Source: an uncultured Bacteroidota bacterium
Lineage (GTDB): Bacteria; Bacteroidota; Bacteroidia; UKL13-3
Direction: 5' to 3'
Length of the DNA: 41,302 nucleotides
NCBI GenBank assembly: GCA_903901345.1
Contig: CAIUQQ010000180.1
Span: 1-41,302, forward strand
Under the pieces are notes generated by a model. That model was not told the origin of the DNA and made no database searches. It worked only from the letters and a program-made list of their open reading frames with translations. Positions 24,410-32,845 of the stretch are shown one piece after another (positions within the stretch are counted from its first letter, which is position 1; each line of letters opens with the position of its first letter). A program made the position numbers and the translations under genes.

Positions 24410-24429
24410 AGTCGTTGCATACAACGACT
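24410..24429. repeat. Short GTCGTTG palindrome after the FG-GAP gene
   Basis: AGTCGTTG (24410-24417) and CAACGACT (24422-24429) form a perfect 8-bp stem around CATA. The word resembles a widespread Bacteroidota intergenic palindrome. There is no T-run, so it is not a canonical terminator, though it sits between convergent genes and may stabilise the mRNA end. Confidence 0.6.
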
Positions 24430-24454
24430 TAATTCAACGAATATTCATTGATTA

Positions 24455-25279
24455 TTATTTCAACTTCTTTTTATTGATAGTAGGCGGTAAAAAATTCTCT
24501 CCAGTAACTACATTTTTACCTGTTTGTTCTTCTAATTGTAATCTTGCATTTTTGGCAATTTTGCCACCTTTTTTACTTGCTTTTGCGTTTTCTTGTAAGC
24601 CTTTTGCTTCATCAGTTTCCGCGATTTGTCGTGTTGATAGTTCAGCCAAAGCAGTAAAAATTAATTCTGCTTCACTCATGTGGTCACGCAGGTTTTGAGA
24701 CTTCAAACCTTTTAAATCTTTATGAGTTTTTACTGTTAAACCTGTCCATTCTTCATGAATAATATTGGTGAGCAATGCAAATTCATCAGCTTTTTCAACA
24801 CCACTTTCTTTCCAATAATCTGTTAATTTGTTTCGGGTTTCTTGGCCAGTCATTCTTTGCTGAATCCATTTTTCCGAACGCCCTAACTTTTGCCAATTTT
24901 CCCTTGCCCTATCTATACTCTGACTTGGGTCGGCTATTTCTTTCATGCGTTCATATCCAACCTTAGCCAACCATTGCTTAAAAGGTTCCGCCTTTGGTGA
25001 TGGTATGGATTGAATAAGTCGAAGTAGCATTTCTGTATCAGCTACATCTGTTTCTCTCATTTTCCCATCTTCAGCTTGCATTTTCAACCGTACGATTTTT
25101 TCGTACACTTCAGATCCCTCTTTGGTTAGTTTGTTTTTTAAATCACTCCAATATCTTTTTGGAATGCTACTTCCAGTTAATATTTCAATTACATCAATCA
25201 CAGAAAAATACCATGTTTCTTTTTCAGCATCCCAATGGCTTCTCACTTTTTTACTTTCAAATAATTTTATGTTACTCAT
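24455..25279 (-). CDS. Bro-N domain protein (antirepressor-like / DinD-like)
   Basis: A 274-residue protein with an N-terminal Bro-N-like DNA-binding domain (about 1-110): IKLFESKKVRSHWDAEKETWYFSVIDVIEILTGSSIPKRYWSDLKNKL, then DTEMLLRLIQSIPSPKAEPFKQWLAKVGYERM. The rest (110-274) resembles the region shared with DNA-damage-inducible protein D: SIDRARENWQKLGRSEKWIQQRMTGQETRNKLTDYWKESG and a Lys-rich tail. Bro-N proteins are common in phages as antirepressors, but no phage structural gene is seen here, and chromosomal standalone copies are frequent in Bacteroidota. The true role is unknown. A dyad at 25334-25350 lies 55 bp upstream. Confidence 0.82.
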   Translation of the reverse strand: MSNIKLFESKKVRSHWDAEKETWYFSVIDVIEILTGSSIPKRYWSDLKNKLTKEGSEVYEKIVRLKMQAEDGKMRETDVADTEMLLRLIQSIPSPKAEPFKQWLAKVGYERMKEIADPSQSIDRARENWQKLGRSEKWIQQRMTGQETRNKLTDYWKESGVEKADEFALLTNIIHEEWTGLTVKTHKDLKGLKSQNLRDHMSEAELIFTALAELSTRQIAETDEAKGLQENAKASKKGGKIAKNARLQLEEQTGKNVVTGENFLPPTINKKKLK

Positions 25280-25333
25280 GATTATGTTTGATTGTTTTTC
25301 AATATGCTATTTTATTTGATAACATTTCTATCG

Positions 25334-25350
25334 AGGGACAATTTGTCTCT
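25334..25350. promoter_or_regulatory. Dyad upstream of the Bro-N gene
   Basis: AGGGACAATTTGTCTCT is a 17-bp near-palindrome: GACAA and TTGTC are exact, extended by three further pairs with one G-U type mismatch. It lies 55 bp before the Bro-N ATG and could be an operator. No other copy was noticed in the window. Confidence 0.3.
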
Positions 25351-25428
25351 AGGTAAAAATTATATTCAAACATACTTTTTATTTCCCATTTATGAGTTGG
25401 AAATAAGTAGTCTGTTAATAAATTTTCT

Positions 25429-26298
25429 TTACTTCAAAACCCCCAATAATCCCAATAATCCACCTGTATGAACACAAAGAATTTTGGAGTTTGGTTCAAA
25501 ATAATCTTGCTGTGCTAAAGTAAAAACTGCCTTCATCATTTTGGCAGTATAAACTTGGTCTAGTAAAATGCCTGTTTTACTCGCAAATAATTTGATAAAA
25601 TCAAATAATTCAGGATTGGATTTAGCATAACCACCTTCATGGAATTGGTGATGAATTTTATAGTAAACTTCCAATCCATTTTCTTTTAAACTGGAATCAA
25701 TTCCCTCCGCACCTTTTAGCACACAAATGCCTTCTGCTTTTGTTGGTAATCCATTGTTTTTTATGGCTTGCGCAATTCCTTGCAAAGTAGTTGCTGTGCC
25801 TACAGCACAAAATATTTTATCGTATGTTTCGGTTAATTCTGTTACAATTTCTTCGCAACCTTTTGCGCCAAATGGTCCCGCTCCACCTTCATCAATAAAG
25901 TAAGCTTTTTCATCATTTGAAAAGTGTTTTTCAAACAGTTCTAATTTGTTTTTATAAGCTGTTCTATCTACAAAAATTAATTCCATTCCCCATAATTTAT
26001 TCAAGGCCAACATTTGATTTGAAACTGTTTCGCCTCTTACAAAAGCGGTGGCTTTAAAACCAAAAGTTGCGGCAGCACAAGCCAATGCATTTAAATGATT
26101 GCTATAAGCACCACCAAAACTTACCAAATGTGTTTTGTTTTTTTGAACTGCATCTTGCAAAGTGTATTTTAGTTTGCGCCATTTGTTTCCACTAATAAAA
26201 GGATGTATGAAGTCATCGCGTTTTAAAAATACTTGAATTTTTTTCTGTTCAAATAAATCAAAATGCAGTTGTTCAACAGGAGAATTTATTTTAATCAT
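25429..26298 (-). CDS. PLP-dependent ACC deaminase / D-cysteine desulfhydrase family protein
   Basis: A 289-residue fold-type II PLP enzyme. The PLP lysine is K39 in ISGNKWRKLKY, and SFGGAYSNHLNALA (60-73) is the cofactor phosphate/substrate-binding segment. YFIDEGGAGPFGAKG and the C-terminal ILCVHTGGLLGLLG complete the family pattern. The length is somewhat shorter than typical D-cysteine desulfhydrase (about 330). Members remove sulfide from D-cysteine or deaminate 1-aminocyclopropane-1-carboxylate; with the sequence alone I prefer desulfhydrase-like but cannot exclude the other. Its upstream 147 bp are made largely of nested inverted repeats. Confidence 0.85.
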   Translation of the reverse strand: MIKINSPVEQLHFDLFEQKKIQVFLKRDDFIHPFISGNKWRKLKYTLQDAVQKNKTHLVSFGGAYSNHLNALACAAATFGFKATAFVRGETVSNQMLALNKLWGMELIFVDRTAYKNKLELFEKHFSNDEKAYFIDEGGAGPFGAKGCEEIVTELTETYDKIFCAVGTATTLQGIAQAIKNNGLPTKAEGICVLKGAEGIDSSLKENGLEVYYKIHHQFHEGGYAKSNPELFDFIKLFASKTGILLDQVYTAKMMKAVFTLAQQDYFEPNSKILCVHTGGLLGLLGVLK

Positions 26299-26306
26299 TT
26301 TATATG

Positions 26307-26416
26307 AATGTCGTTTAATTAAGAAGATAACATTTCGACAAGCTCAATGACCACGGTGGTTGAGCTTGTCGAAAAGAATAACAAATAAAACAAAAAATAC
26401 TTTAGTAAACGACATT
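26307..26416. repeat. Nested inverted-repeat element
   Basis: The outer arms are AATGTCGTTTA (26307-26317) and its exact complement (26406-26416). The inner stem is TTTCGACAAGCTCA (26333-26346) with its exact complement (26361-26374), and the tip ACCACGGTGGT (26350-26360) is itself palindromic. The inner part is the familiar Bacteroidota TTTCGACAAGCTCAATGACC repeat. The outer pair marks the element's limits or an older insertion. Confidence 0.8.
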
Positions 26417-26445
26417 GCATTTTATATTATTTTTTTCTGCGTTTA

Positions 26446-27762
26446 TCAGCGAAATCTGCGGGCAATAAACGATTGGTTTGCCCATAATACAAATGCCATT
26501 AACAACATTGGGAAAATATGGATTCTATAACGCGAAACCCCCAATACACCAGTAGTTAACAAGAAGTAAAATACAAATACTGCAATCAATATTTTAAGTA
26601 TAATGGAATAATTTGTTTTGAGTAAAAAAAGTATAAATACAATAACAACAATGACATTCCAAATAGCTAAAAATGCCAATGCAATTAATCCTAAAAAGTT
26701 TAATCCAAACAAAAATTTTAGCATGGCTTTTATTCCAAATTGATGTAAAGTTTGATACATGCCAAGCGCATTGTCGTCATTGGCATTGAATAATTTATAC
26801 AAATCGTAACGACCAGGATCAAACAAAAAAGTGATACATCCTTTGGTATAAACTTTTAAAAATGCCAGCTTATGATTTAAAATAAATGTATTGCATGAGC
26901 TATCTAAATATTCAAATCTTTTGGCAACGGAAACTTGCGCATCTGCACCATTAACCATTGCTGTACAAAGACTGTCGGCATAATCTGCTCCATATGCATT
27001 GGAAGCGGAATATTTAACCAAACACCTAACAGCTACAAACGATTTCATGCTGGTAAATTGAAAATATCCTGTTTCTTTTTTTACTGCAAAGCCAAAACTT
27101 AAATAAGCAATTAAAGGTAATATTAACGCATAAGCGATGTAAATTTTATTGTAATTTTTTACAAATAATAAGACCAAACAAACCAATAAACCAATTAAAA
27201 TACTTACGGGTTTAGTGAGTAACGAAAGCGCAATGATGAATCCAATGAACAAAGCTTTTTTTAAATTTGGTGATTGATAAAAGCGATAAGTTTGGTAAAA
27301 CAAGGCAAAAGTGAATACTTCAAAAATTGTATCACTCATAATGGTATTGGCATACACAAAATGTGCGGGATAAAACACCAAATAAATTGGAATAATTATA
27401 TTTAGTATTTTAGCTTTTACTTCTAATTGAACGAGCCAATGAATAACGTAAAACAACATGATAATTGCCAATATATTTTGTATAAATAAAACAGTGTAAT
27501 TTGAATTGATAAAAAACTTGCAAAGGATTATAAAACCTGCATACAAAGGCGGACGAAAAGCAAAATAATCAGGCAATAAATTTATGGTGTAATCACCTGC
27601 ATAAACGCTATGAAATTGCATCAAATTATTGGCTTGAAATAAATATCCTGGTGAATCAATGGTGAAAAATCCACCAAAGAAAATTGCTATTAAAAAGTAA
27701 ACTAAATGAATAGCAACAATAAATATGCTTAAATTTTTATATTGTTGTAGTGTTTTTATCAC
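26446..27762 (-). CDS. Polytopic membrane protein, probable GT-C glycosyltransferase
   Basis: A 438-residue protein with about ten hydrophobic helices. The first periplasmic loop has GGFFTIDSPGYLFQANNL, with an acidic residue (D37) in the place of the catalytic Asp of GT-C/PMT enzymes, and FRPPLYAGFIILCKFF resembles the HPPL-like motif after it. This suggests a polyprenyl-phosphate-sugar-dependent glycosyltransferase (ArnT/PMT-like), but similarity is weak. It diverges from another GT-C-like gene 47 bp away. The last residues (RRFR) and stop are encoded by a dispersed repeat (CTGCGTTTATCAGCGAAATC), so the original C-terminus may have been longer or different. Confidence 0.7.
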   Translation of the reverse strand: MIKTLQQYKNLSIFIVAIHLVYFLIAIFFGGFFTIDSPGYLFQANNLMQFHSVYAGDYTINLLPDYFAFRPPLYAGFIILCKFFINSNYTVLFIQNILAIIMLFYVIHWLVQLEVKAKILNIIIPIYLVFYPAHFVYANTIMSDTIFEVFTFALFYQTYRFYQSPNLKKALFIGFIIALSLLTKPVSILIGLLVCLVLLFVKNYNKIYIAYALILPLIAYLSFGFAVKKETGYFQFTSMKSFVAVRCLVKYSASNAYGADYADSLCTAMVNGADAQVSVAKRFEYLDSSCNTFILNHKLAFLKVYTKGCITFLFDPGRYDLYKLFNANDDNALGMYQTLHQFGIKAMLKFLFGLNFLGLIALAFLAIWNVIVVIVFILFLLKTNYSIILKILIAVFVFYFLLTTGVLGVSRYRIHIFPMLLMAFVLWANQSFIARRFR

Positions 27763-27809
27763 TTTGCGAAATTATTGTTTTACAGGTTATAATTGATAGT
27801 AAAAATTAA

Positions 27810-29264
27810 ATGGAGAAATTTTTTAACAAATATATTTTATTTCTGATTGCTGCTTTGCAATTGGTGTTGTTTTTCATTGTAAAAAATGATCCTTTTCATG
27901 GTGATGCTGTTACATCTTCAGCTAGAGCAGCTTTGAATATTTACGAAAACAACTTAAAAACTATATGGTATCCCGCTAATTTTGACCCTGGTCATCCAAC
28001 ATTGTTTCCCTATTTATTGGCTTGTATTTGGTTTGTTTTAGGAAAATCACTTTGGGTAAGTCACGCAGTAATTTTGATAATTTGTTTCTTTATTTTAGTA
28101 GTTACTCGCAAAATTGCATTGATTTATACCCATGAAACCAAGGCAAATATTGCTACTTTATTAGCTGGAATGTATTCCATTTTTGTTGCGCAACAAGCAT
28201 TGTTATTAAACACACCCATGTTTTATTTGTTGGTGTTATTGTGCTTTTATTATTTAATAAAAAGTAACGTGAAAGCATTTGTATTGTGCAGTATACTCAT
28301 GGAATTAACACATTTACAAGCTAACTTTTTCCTTTTGGCTTTTGGCATCATTTATTGTTACCAAGCATATCAAAATAAAAATACTTTTTCAATTTTTATT
28401 ACCAATGGATTACTTCTTTTTTTACCAGCAATTTTCACATTAACAATTTGGTTATTTGTTCATCAAAATCATTTTGGTTGGGCTTTTTTATCACCTAATT
28501 ACACCGAACACAATAACATAAAAGGTGCTAGTCAATTTATTCAAAGTATATTTTTAATTATTTGGCGTTTAGTTGATAACGGAATGTTAACGGTTTATAT
28601 TTTGCTTGCTTATTTTGCTTTTAAGCAAAAACTGAACAAGGAATTATTGATATACAGTTTCATCATTTTAGTGGTAAACAGCATTTGTATGGCAGTATTT
28701 TTATACAATACCATTGGCCACCGTTATTTTATGATTAGCCAGTTTATGCTTATTATTTTATTGCTCCAGGCATGTAATCAGAAAAATATAAAATGGGTAA
28801 TTGGATTGGTGTTTACAAGTTTGCTGTTTGGCAATTATTTGTATTATCCAGGTAAAGTAATTGCTGATACAAATCTTCAATACCGCAACTTTTTTAAGAT
28901 AGAACAACAAGTAAAAACCGATTTTGATAGTTTATCATTTTATTCCTACGCACCCATCAGTTCTAGTGCAGCTATTCGGTATTTAAATATTGAAAAAGGT
29001 TTGAAAATATCTTCCTTAAATGACTTGAATTTAGACACCATTCCAGCTTTGTTACAATCGAATGTGAATGCTGAATTTACTAAACCTCAGCGCGATTATT
29101 TAGCTAATAATTGGTATGGAAACAGCTATGAAAATGGAGCAGTTTATGTGAACGTTTTTTTGAATCCAAAGTTTTATAATAAACCAACTTGGTTTAAGTT
29201 ACGCGAATCCAATTATTTTGAAACCAAACTTCAAGAGTTGAAGTATAAAATTAGGGGAGAATAA
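27810..29264 (+). CDS. Polytopic membrane protein, probable GT-C/PMT-type glycosyltransferase
   Basis: A 484-residue protein with about nine to ten hydrophobic helices and a ~120-residue soluble C-terminal part. The first loop contains DPFHGDAVTSSARAALNIYE (D31 as the candidate catalytic Asp), and FDPGHPTLFPYLLACIWFVLG resembles the H-P-P-L motif after the loop in dolichyl-phosphate-mannose/ArnT enzymes. It probably transfers a lipid-linked sugar outside the cytoplasm. The acceptor is unknown. It is paired head-to-head with a second GT-C-like gene, sharing a 47-bp promoter region. Confidence 0.75.
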   Translation: MEKFFNKYILFLIAALQLVLFFIVKNDPFHGDAVTSSARAALNIYENNLKTIWYPANFDPGHPTLFPYLLACIWFVLGKSLWVSHAVILIICFFILVVTRKIALIYTHETKANIATLLAGMYSIFVAQQALLLNTPMFYLLVLLCFYYLIKSNVKAFVLCSILMELTHLQANFFLLAFGIIYCYQAYQNKNTFSIFITNGLLLFLPAIFTLTIWLFVHQNHFGWAFLSPNYTEHNNIKGASQFIQSIFLIIWRLVDNGMLTVYILLAYFAFKQKLNKELLIYSFIILVVNSICMAVFLYNTIGHRYFMISQFMLIILLLQACNQKNIKWVIGLVFTSLLFGNYLYYPGKVIADTNLQYRNFFKIEQQVKTDFDSLSFYSYAPISSSAAIRYLNIEKGLKISSLNDLNLDTIPALLQSNVNAEFTKPQRDYLANNWYGNSYENGAVYVNVFLNPKFYNKPTWFKLRESNYFETKLQELKYKIRGE

Positions 29265-29321
29265 TTTTTAAAACAATACTACCTTTTTTAAGTTAACAAC
29301 TACATAAACAAAAAACAGAAA

Positions 29322-30158
29322 ATGAAAAAAATAATCTTTACTTTGTTGTTAGTTAGCTCAACCGCAATTGCACAATCACAAACTACATGTTGCTCAGTTA
29401 CGGTAAGTAGTCAAAATGCCATATTAGCCATGAATAATCAATTTGCATCTAAACACGATGTGCCTGAACCTTTTAAATTGGAAGCACCAAAAGGTGAAAA
29501 CTTTTCATTTGCCACCAAAGAAGGTTTAAATGGATTGGCCTATTTTATTAAATCGCTAAAGCCAACCAATAAAGTACTTTTTGTGTTTCACGAATGGTGG
29601 GGATTAAACGATTATATTAAACAAGAAGCAGAGATATTTGCTGCAGAAATGGGTGATGTAGATGTTTATGCCATTGATTTATACGATGGTCAAGTAGCCA
29701 GTGATGTTCCAACTGCACAAAAACTAATGTATGGTTTAAAGCAAGAGCGTGCATCCGCAATTGTAAATGGAATCATTGCTATAGTTGGTGCCGATAAATC
29801 CATTGCAACCATTGGTTGGTGCATGGGTGGTGCTTGGAGCTTGCAAAGCACTTTATTGGAAGCCAAACAAGCCAAAGCATGTGTAATGTATTACGGAATG
29901 CCCGAAAAAAGTGTGGAACGCTTAAAAACTTTAAATTGTGAGGTGTTAGGTATTTTTGCAAAACAAGATCAATTTATCAATGCTGAATTGGTAAAAACTT
30001 TTGAAGCAAATATAAAAACTGCCAATAAAAAATTAACTGTTTATAATTACGAAGCCGACCATGCATTTGCTAATCCAAGTAATCCAAAACATAACAAAGA
30101 ATTTGCTGCCGATGCACATGCAAAAGCTTTGAAGTTTTTAATAGAAAAATTGAAATAA
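29322..30158 (+). CDS. Secreted dienelactone hydrolase-family protein
   Basis: A 278-residue alpha/beta hydrolase with a signal peptide (1-17, ending AIAQ). The DLH-type nucleophile is a cysteine, C167 in GWCMGGAW, with D216 (AKQDQFI) and H247 (EADHAFAN) completing the triad. FVFHEWWGLNDYIKQEA (88-104) is the conserved-looking oxyanion and substrate-binding stretch of the family. Cytosolic DLH enzymes open dienelactones in aromatic degradation. This one is exported and stands alone, so a different ester or lactone substrate is likely. A strong terminator follows at 30184-30213. Confidence 0.92.
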   Translation: MKKIIFTLLLVSSTAIAQSQTTCCSVTVSSQNAILAMNNQFASKHDVPEPFKLEAPKGENFSFATKEGLNGLAYFIKSLKPTNKVLFVFHEWWGLNDYIKQEAEIFAAEMGDVDVYAIDLYDGQVASDVPTAQKLMYGLKQERASAIVNGIIAIVGADKSIATIGWCMGGAWSLQSTLLEAKQAKACVMYYGMPEKSVERLKTLNCEVLGIFAKQDQFINAELVKTFEANIKTANKKLTVYNYEADHAFANPSNPKHNKEFAADAHAKALKFLIEKLK

Positions 30159-30183
30159 TAATTTAATAAAAATATTGATTGAT

Positions 30184-30213
30184 AAACCGAAGTAGCAATG
30201 CTTCGGTTTTTTT
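30184..30213 (+). terminator. Intrinsic terminator after the dienelactone hydrolase gene
   Basis: AAACCGAAG (30184-30192) and CTTCGGTTT (30201-30209) make a perfect 9-bp stem around TAGCAATG, ending in seven Ts (30207-30213), 25 bp after the stop. Confidence 0.9.
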
Positions 30214-30279
30214 GTTTCTATTAAATGAGTATTTCAAAAACAGTTATAAATTAAACTCCATTTTATACTGATTTGTCAA

Positions 30280-30287
30280 TACCTTTG
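30280..30287 (+). promoter_or_regulatory. Bacteroidota -7 element upstream of the endonuclease I gene
   Basis: TACCTTTG matches TAnnTTTG exactly, 20 bp before the TTG start at 30308. A TTTG occurs at 30272-30275 but is too close to be the -33 element. Confidence 0.4.
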
Positions 30288-30307
30288 CAAACTTATTATT
30301 TATAAAT

Positions 30308-32422
30308 TTGAAAAGATTAATTTTAGCAATGATTGCCATTGTTCCCTCTTATTTATTTGCTCAATCACTTACTTGCAGCGTTTCTTCATTGCCAAGTTTT
30401 GGTAATTGTGTTATTAATTTGGCAACGGCTGCACAAAAAATTACCATTAGTGGAAGCGGTTTAACCAACGAGGTAATAATTACACCAATTGCTTCTTTTG
30501 AAATAGCTACTAATTGTGTAAGTCAATATACAAGCAATCCAATTTTATTAAATATTGACAGTGGAATATTAACAAATACTACAGTTTTTGTAAGATTATC
30601 TCCATCAGTAATTGGAAATTTAAACGGAACTATAAATATAAAAAGCATTGGGGCAAATGAAATAAACATAGCTGTAAGTGGAATTTCAACTAATTGGACT
30701 ATCCCAACTGTAAATGGTAATTATTATAGTTCAACAACTGATTTGAGTGGAGCTGAACTTAAAACAGCTTTGTTTAATAAAATTTCAGCACATTCAGTTA
30801 CTTCTTACAGTGGTTTATGGTCAGTTTATTCAACGCTCGATCCATTTTATAATGGCAAAGTTTGGGATATATATTCTACTAATATTTGTGGATTAACACC
30901 TTACGATTTTACATTTGGATCCAATCAGTGTGGTAATTATTCAAAAGAAAGTGATTGTTATAACCGCGAACATAGTTTTCCTCAAAGTTGGTTTGGAAGT
31001 GCATCGCCAATGGTGAGCGATATGTTTCACATTTATCCAACTGATGGAAAAGTAAATGGGGAAAGAAATAATTATCCTTATGGCGAAGTTTCAAGTGCTA
31101 CTTTTACTTCTTTGCAAGGGGGGAAATTAGGCGCAAATACTTTTCCAGGTTATTCAGGAATTGTTTTTGAACCTATTGATGAATACAAAGGCGACTTAGC
31201 AAGAACTTATTTTTATATGGCTACTCGCTACGAAAATTTAATTGCCGGCTGGCAAAATAATGGCAATGCAAATGATATTTTAGCGGGTAATTCTTTCCCC
31301 GTTTACGACCAATGGGTGATAGACTTAATGGTAAAATGGCATAATCAAGATCCAATTAGTTTAAAGGAAATAAATAGAAACAATGCTATTTATAGTTACC
31401 AGCAAAACCGAAATCCTTATATTGATAGCCCGCAATTTGTGCAAAGAATTTGGGGCGGAAATTGTCCAAATAAACCAATAATTGTTTCTAATAATGTGAA
31501 GGTTGAATTGATTAGCAATTCGCCAATAACATTTAATTTAAAATGGCAAAGTGGTAACGGAAATAGGCGAATAGTTTTGGTAAAAGCCAATGCTCCTGTT
31601 GACGAAATTCCAGTTGATAGTTTTGAATATATTGCTAATTCAGTTTTAGGAGTTGGCGATCAAATTGGAGTAGAAAATTTTGTTGTTTATAATGGCATGG
31701 GAAGTACTTTAAACATTACAAATTGCAACGCAGCTACAATATATTATTTTGCTGTTTTTGAATTCAATGGTTATCAAAAAACGGCACAATATTTTGCCAC
31801 TCCAACTGTAGGAAGTTTTAGCACAAATCAAGTTAATTTAGTTTCATTTGCTGCTCAATTAATTGATTCAAAAACAAGTATGGTAACATGGAAAACCGAA
31901 AATGAAAGAAACAACGATAAATTTGAAATTGAACGTTCAATGAATGATACCAATAATTGGGAAAATAGGGGTTCAGTAAAAAGTATTGGAAACAGTGTGT
32001 TGCCAACAAATTATTCGTTTACCGATAGTTTGCCTTTTGTAAGTAATGTAAAAGTAAAATTTTATTATCGATTGAAACAAATTGGACTTGATACTACTTA
32101 TAATTATAGTAATGTTGATAGTATTTCTATTGATAACACTGGAATTGGAAACATTCAAGAAATGACGGCAGAATGGCAAGTTTCTCCAAATCCATTTATT
32201 AATCAAATACGAATTTATATTGTATCGCAACAAGTAAACTTATGCAATTTTACTATTAAAAACATTTTAGGAAATGAAGTATTTAATTTATCAAAAAACA
32301 TTAATCAAGGTAAGCAGGTTATTACTATTAACGAGCTTGATTTATTGCCAAATGGCATTTACATCATGCAGTTACAATGCGGAAATCAAACAATCAGACA
32401 ACGCATTATTAAACAACAATAA
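30308..32422 (+). CDS. Secreted endonuclease I family nuclease with T9SS sorting domain
   Basis: A 704-residue secreted nuclease starting at TTG. The signal peptide is about 1-18 (KRLILAMIAIVPSYLFAQ). A ~110-residue Cys-containing beta region follows, then the endonuclease I (EndA/NucM, PF04231) domain at about 150-380. Its CYNREHSFPQSWF carries the catalytic-site H222, and DMFHIYPTDGKVNGERNNYPYGEV is the second family block. A beta-rich Fn-like middle region and a type A T9SS domain (~630-704: WQVSPNPFINQIRIYI, FTIKNILGNEVF, LPNGIYIMQL, QRIIKQQ) complete it. It should cut extracellular DNA for nutrient or biofilm turnover. Its last 149 bp are also open in frame +1, leading into msrB. Confidence 0.93.
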   Translation: MKRLILAMIAIVPSYLFAQSLTCSVSSLPSFGNCVINLATAAQKITISGSGLTNEVIITPIASFEIATNCVSQYTSNPILLNIDSGILTNTTVFVRLSPSVIGNLNGTINIKSIGANEINIAVSGISTNWTIPTVNGNYYSSTTDLSGAELKTALFNKISAHSVTSYSGLWSVYSTLDPFYNGKVWDIYSTNICGLTPYDFTFGSNQCGNYSKESDCYNREHSFPQSWFGSASPMVSDMFHIYPTDGKVNGERNNYPYGEVSSATFTSLQGGKLGANTFPGYSGIVFEPIDEYKGDLARTYFYMATRYENLIAGWQNNGNANDILAGNSFPVYDQWVIDLMVKWHNQDPISLKEINRNNAIYSYQQNRNPYIDSPQFVQRIWGGNCPNKPIIVSNNVKVELISNSPITFNLKWQSGNGNRRIVLVKANAPVDEIPVDSFEYIANSVLGVGDQIGVENFVVYNGMGSTLNITNCNAATIYYFAVFEFNGYQKTAQYFATPTVGSFSTNQVNLVSFAAQLIDSKTSMVTWKTENERNNDKFEIERSMNDTNNWENRGSVKSIGNSVLPTNYSFTDSLPFVSNVKVKFYYRLKQIGLDTTYNYSNVDSISIDNTGIGNIQEMTAEWQVSPNPFINQIRIYIVSQQVNLCNFTIKNILGNEVFNLSKNINQGKQVITINELDLLPNGIYIMQLQCGNQTIRQRIIKQQ

Positions 32423-32426
32423 TCAG

Positions 32427-32834
32427 ATGAATGACGATTCAACAAAAGTAAATAAAACCGATTCAGAGTGGAAAGCCCAATTAACTCCTGAACAATATGA
32501 TGTATTGCGAAAAAAAGGAACTGAACGTCCTTTTACAAGTAAGTGGGAAGAACATTATGATGGTGGTACTTATTCTTGTGTTGCCTGTGGCAATGAACTT
32601 TTTAAAAGTGATAGCAAGTTTGATGCTGGTTGTGGATGGCCTAGTTTTTATGAAGCATTAGACAGCACCAAAATTATTACTTCCATAGACAAAGCACATG
32701 GAATGCAACGTGTAGAAATTATGTGTGCTAAATGCGGTGGACATTTAGGTCATGTTTTTGATGATGGTCCAAAACCAACTGGTTTGCGCTACTGTGTGAA
32801 CGGTGTTGCGTTGGATTTTTTAAAGAAAAAATAA
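32427..32834 (+). CDS. msrB: Peptide methionine (R)-S-oxide reductase
   Basis: A 135-residue MsrB that reduces methionine-R-sulfoxide in proteins. Four zinc cysteines are present (C51, C54, C100, C103 in CVACG and CAKCG). The catalytic C123 is in RYCVNGVAL, and FDAGCGWPSF supplies C69, near the position of a resolving Cys. ATG 32427 lies 4 bp after the nuclease stop, so the two are translationally coupled. However, the same frame is open back to ATG 32274 and encodes a plausible lipoprotein signal (RLLLLTSLIYCQMAFTSC). Many Bacteroidota MsrB proteins are lipoproteins, so a longer, overlapping start is possible. I prefer 32427 with moderate certainty. Confidence 0.93.
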   Translation: MNDDSTKVNKTDSEWKAQLTPEQYDVLRKKGTERPFTSKWEEHYDGGTYSCVACGNELFKSDSKFDAGCGWPSFYEALDSTKIITSIDKAHGMQRVEIMCAKCGGHLGHVFDDGPKPTGLRYCVNGVALDFLKKK

Positions 32835-32845
32835 CAAGGAAAATC

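Noticed and set aside
24410-24429. GTCGTTG hairpin as terminator for the FG-GAP gene
   Set aside because: No U-run on either strand; better described as a repeat-type palindrome.
24455-25279. Bro-N gene as a sign of an integrated prophage
   Set aside because: No integrase, structural or lysis genes flank it, and the neighbours are ordinary chromosomal genes.
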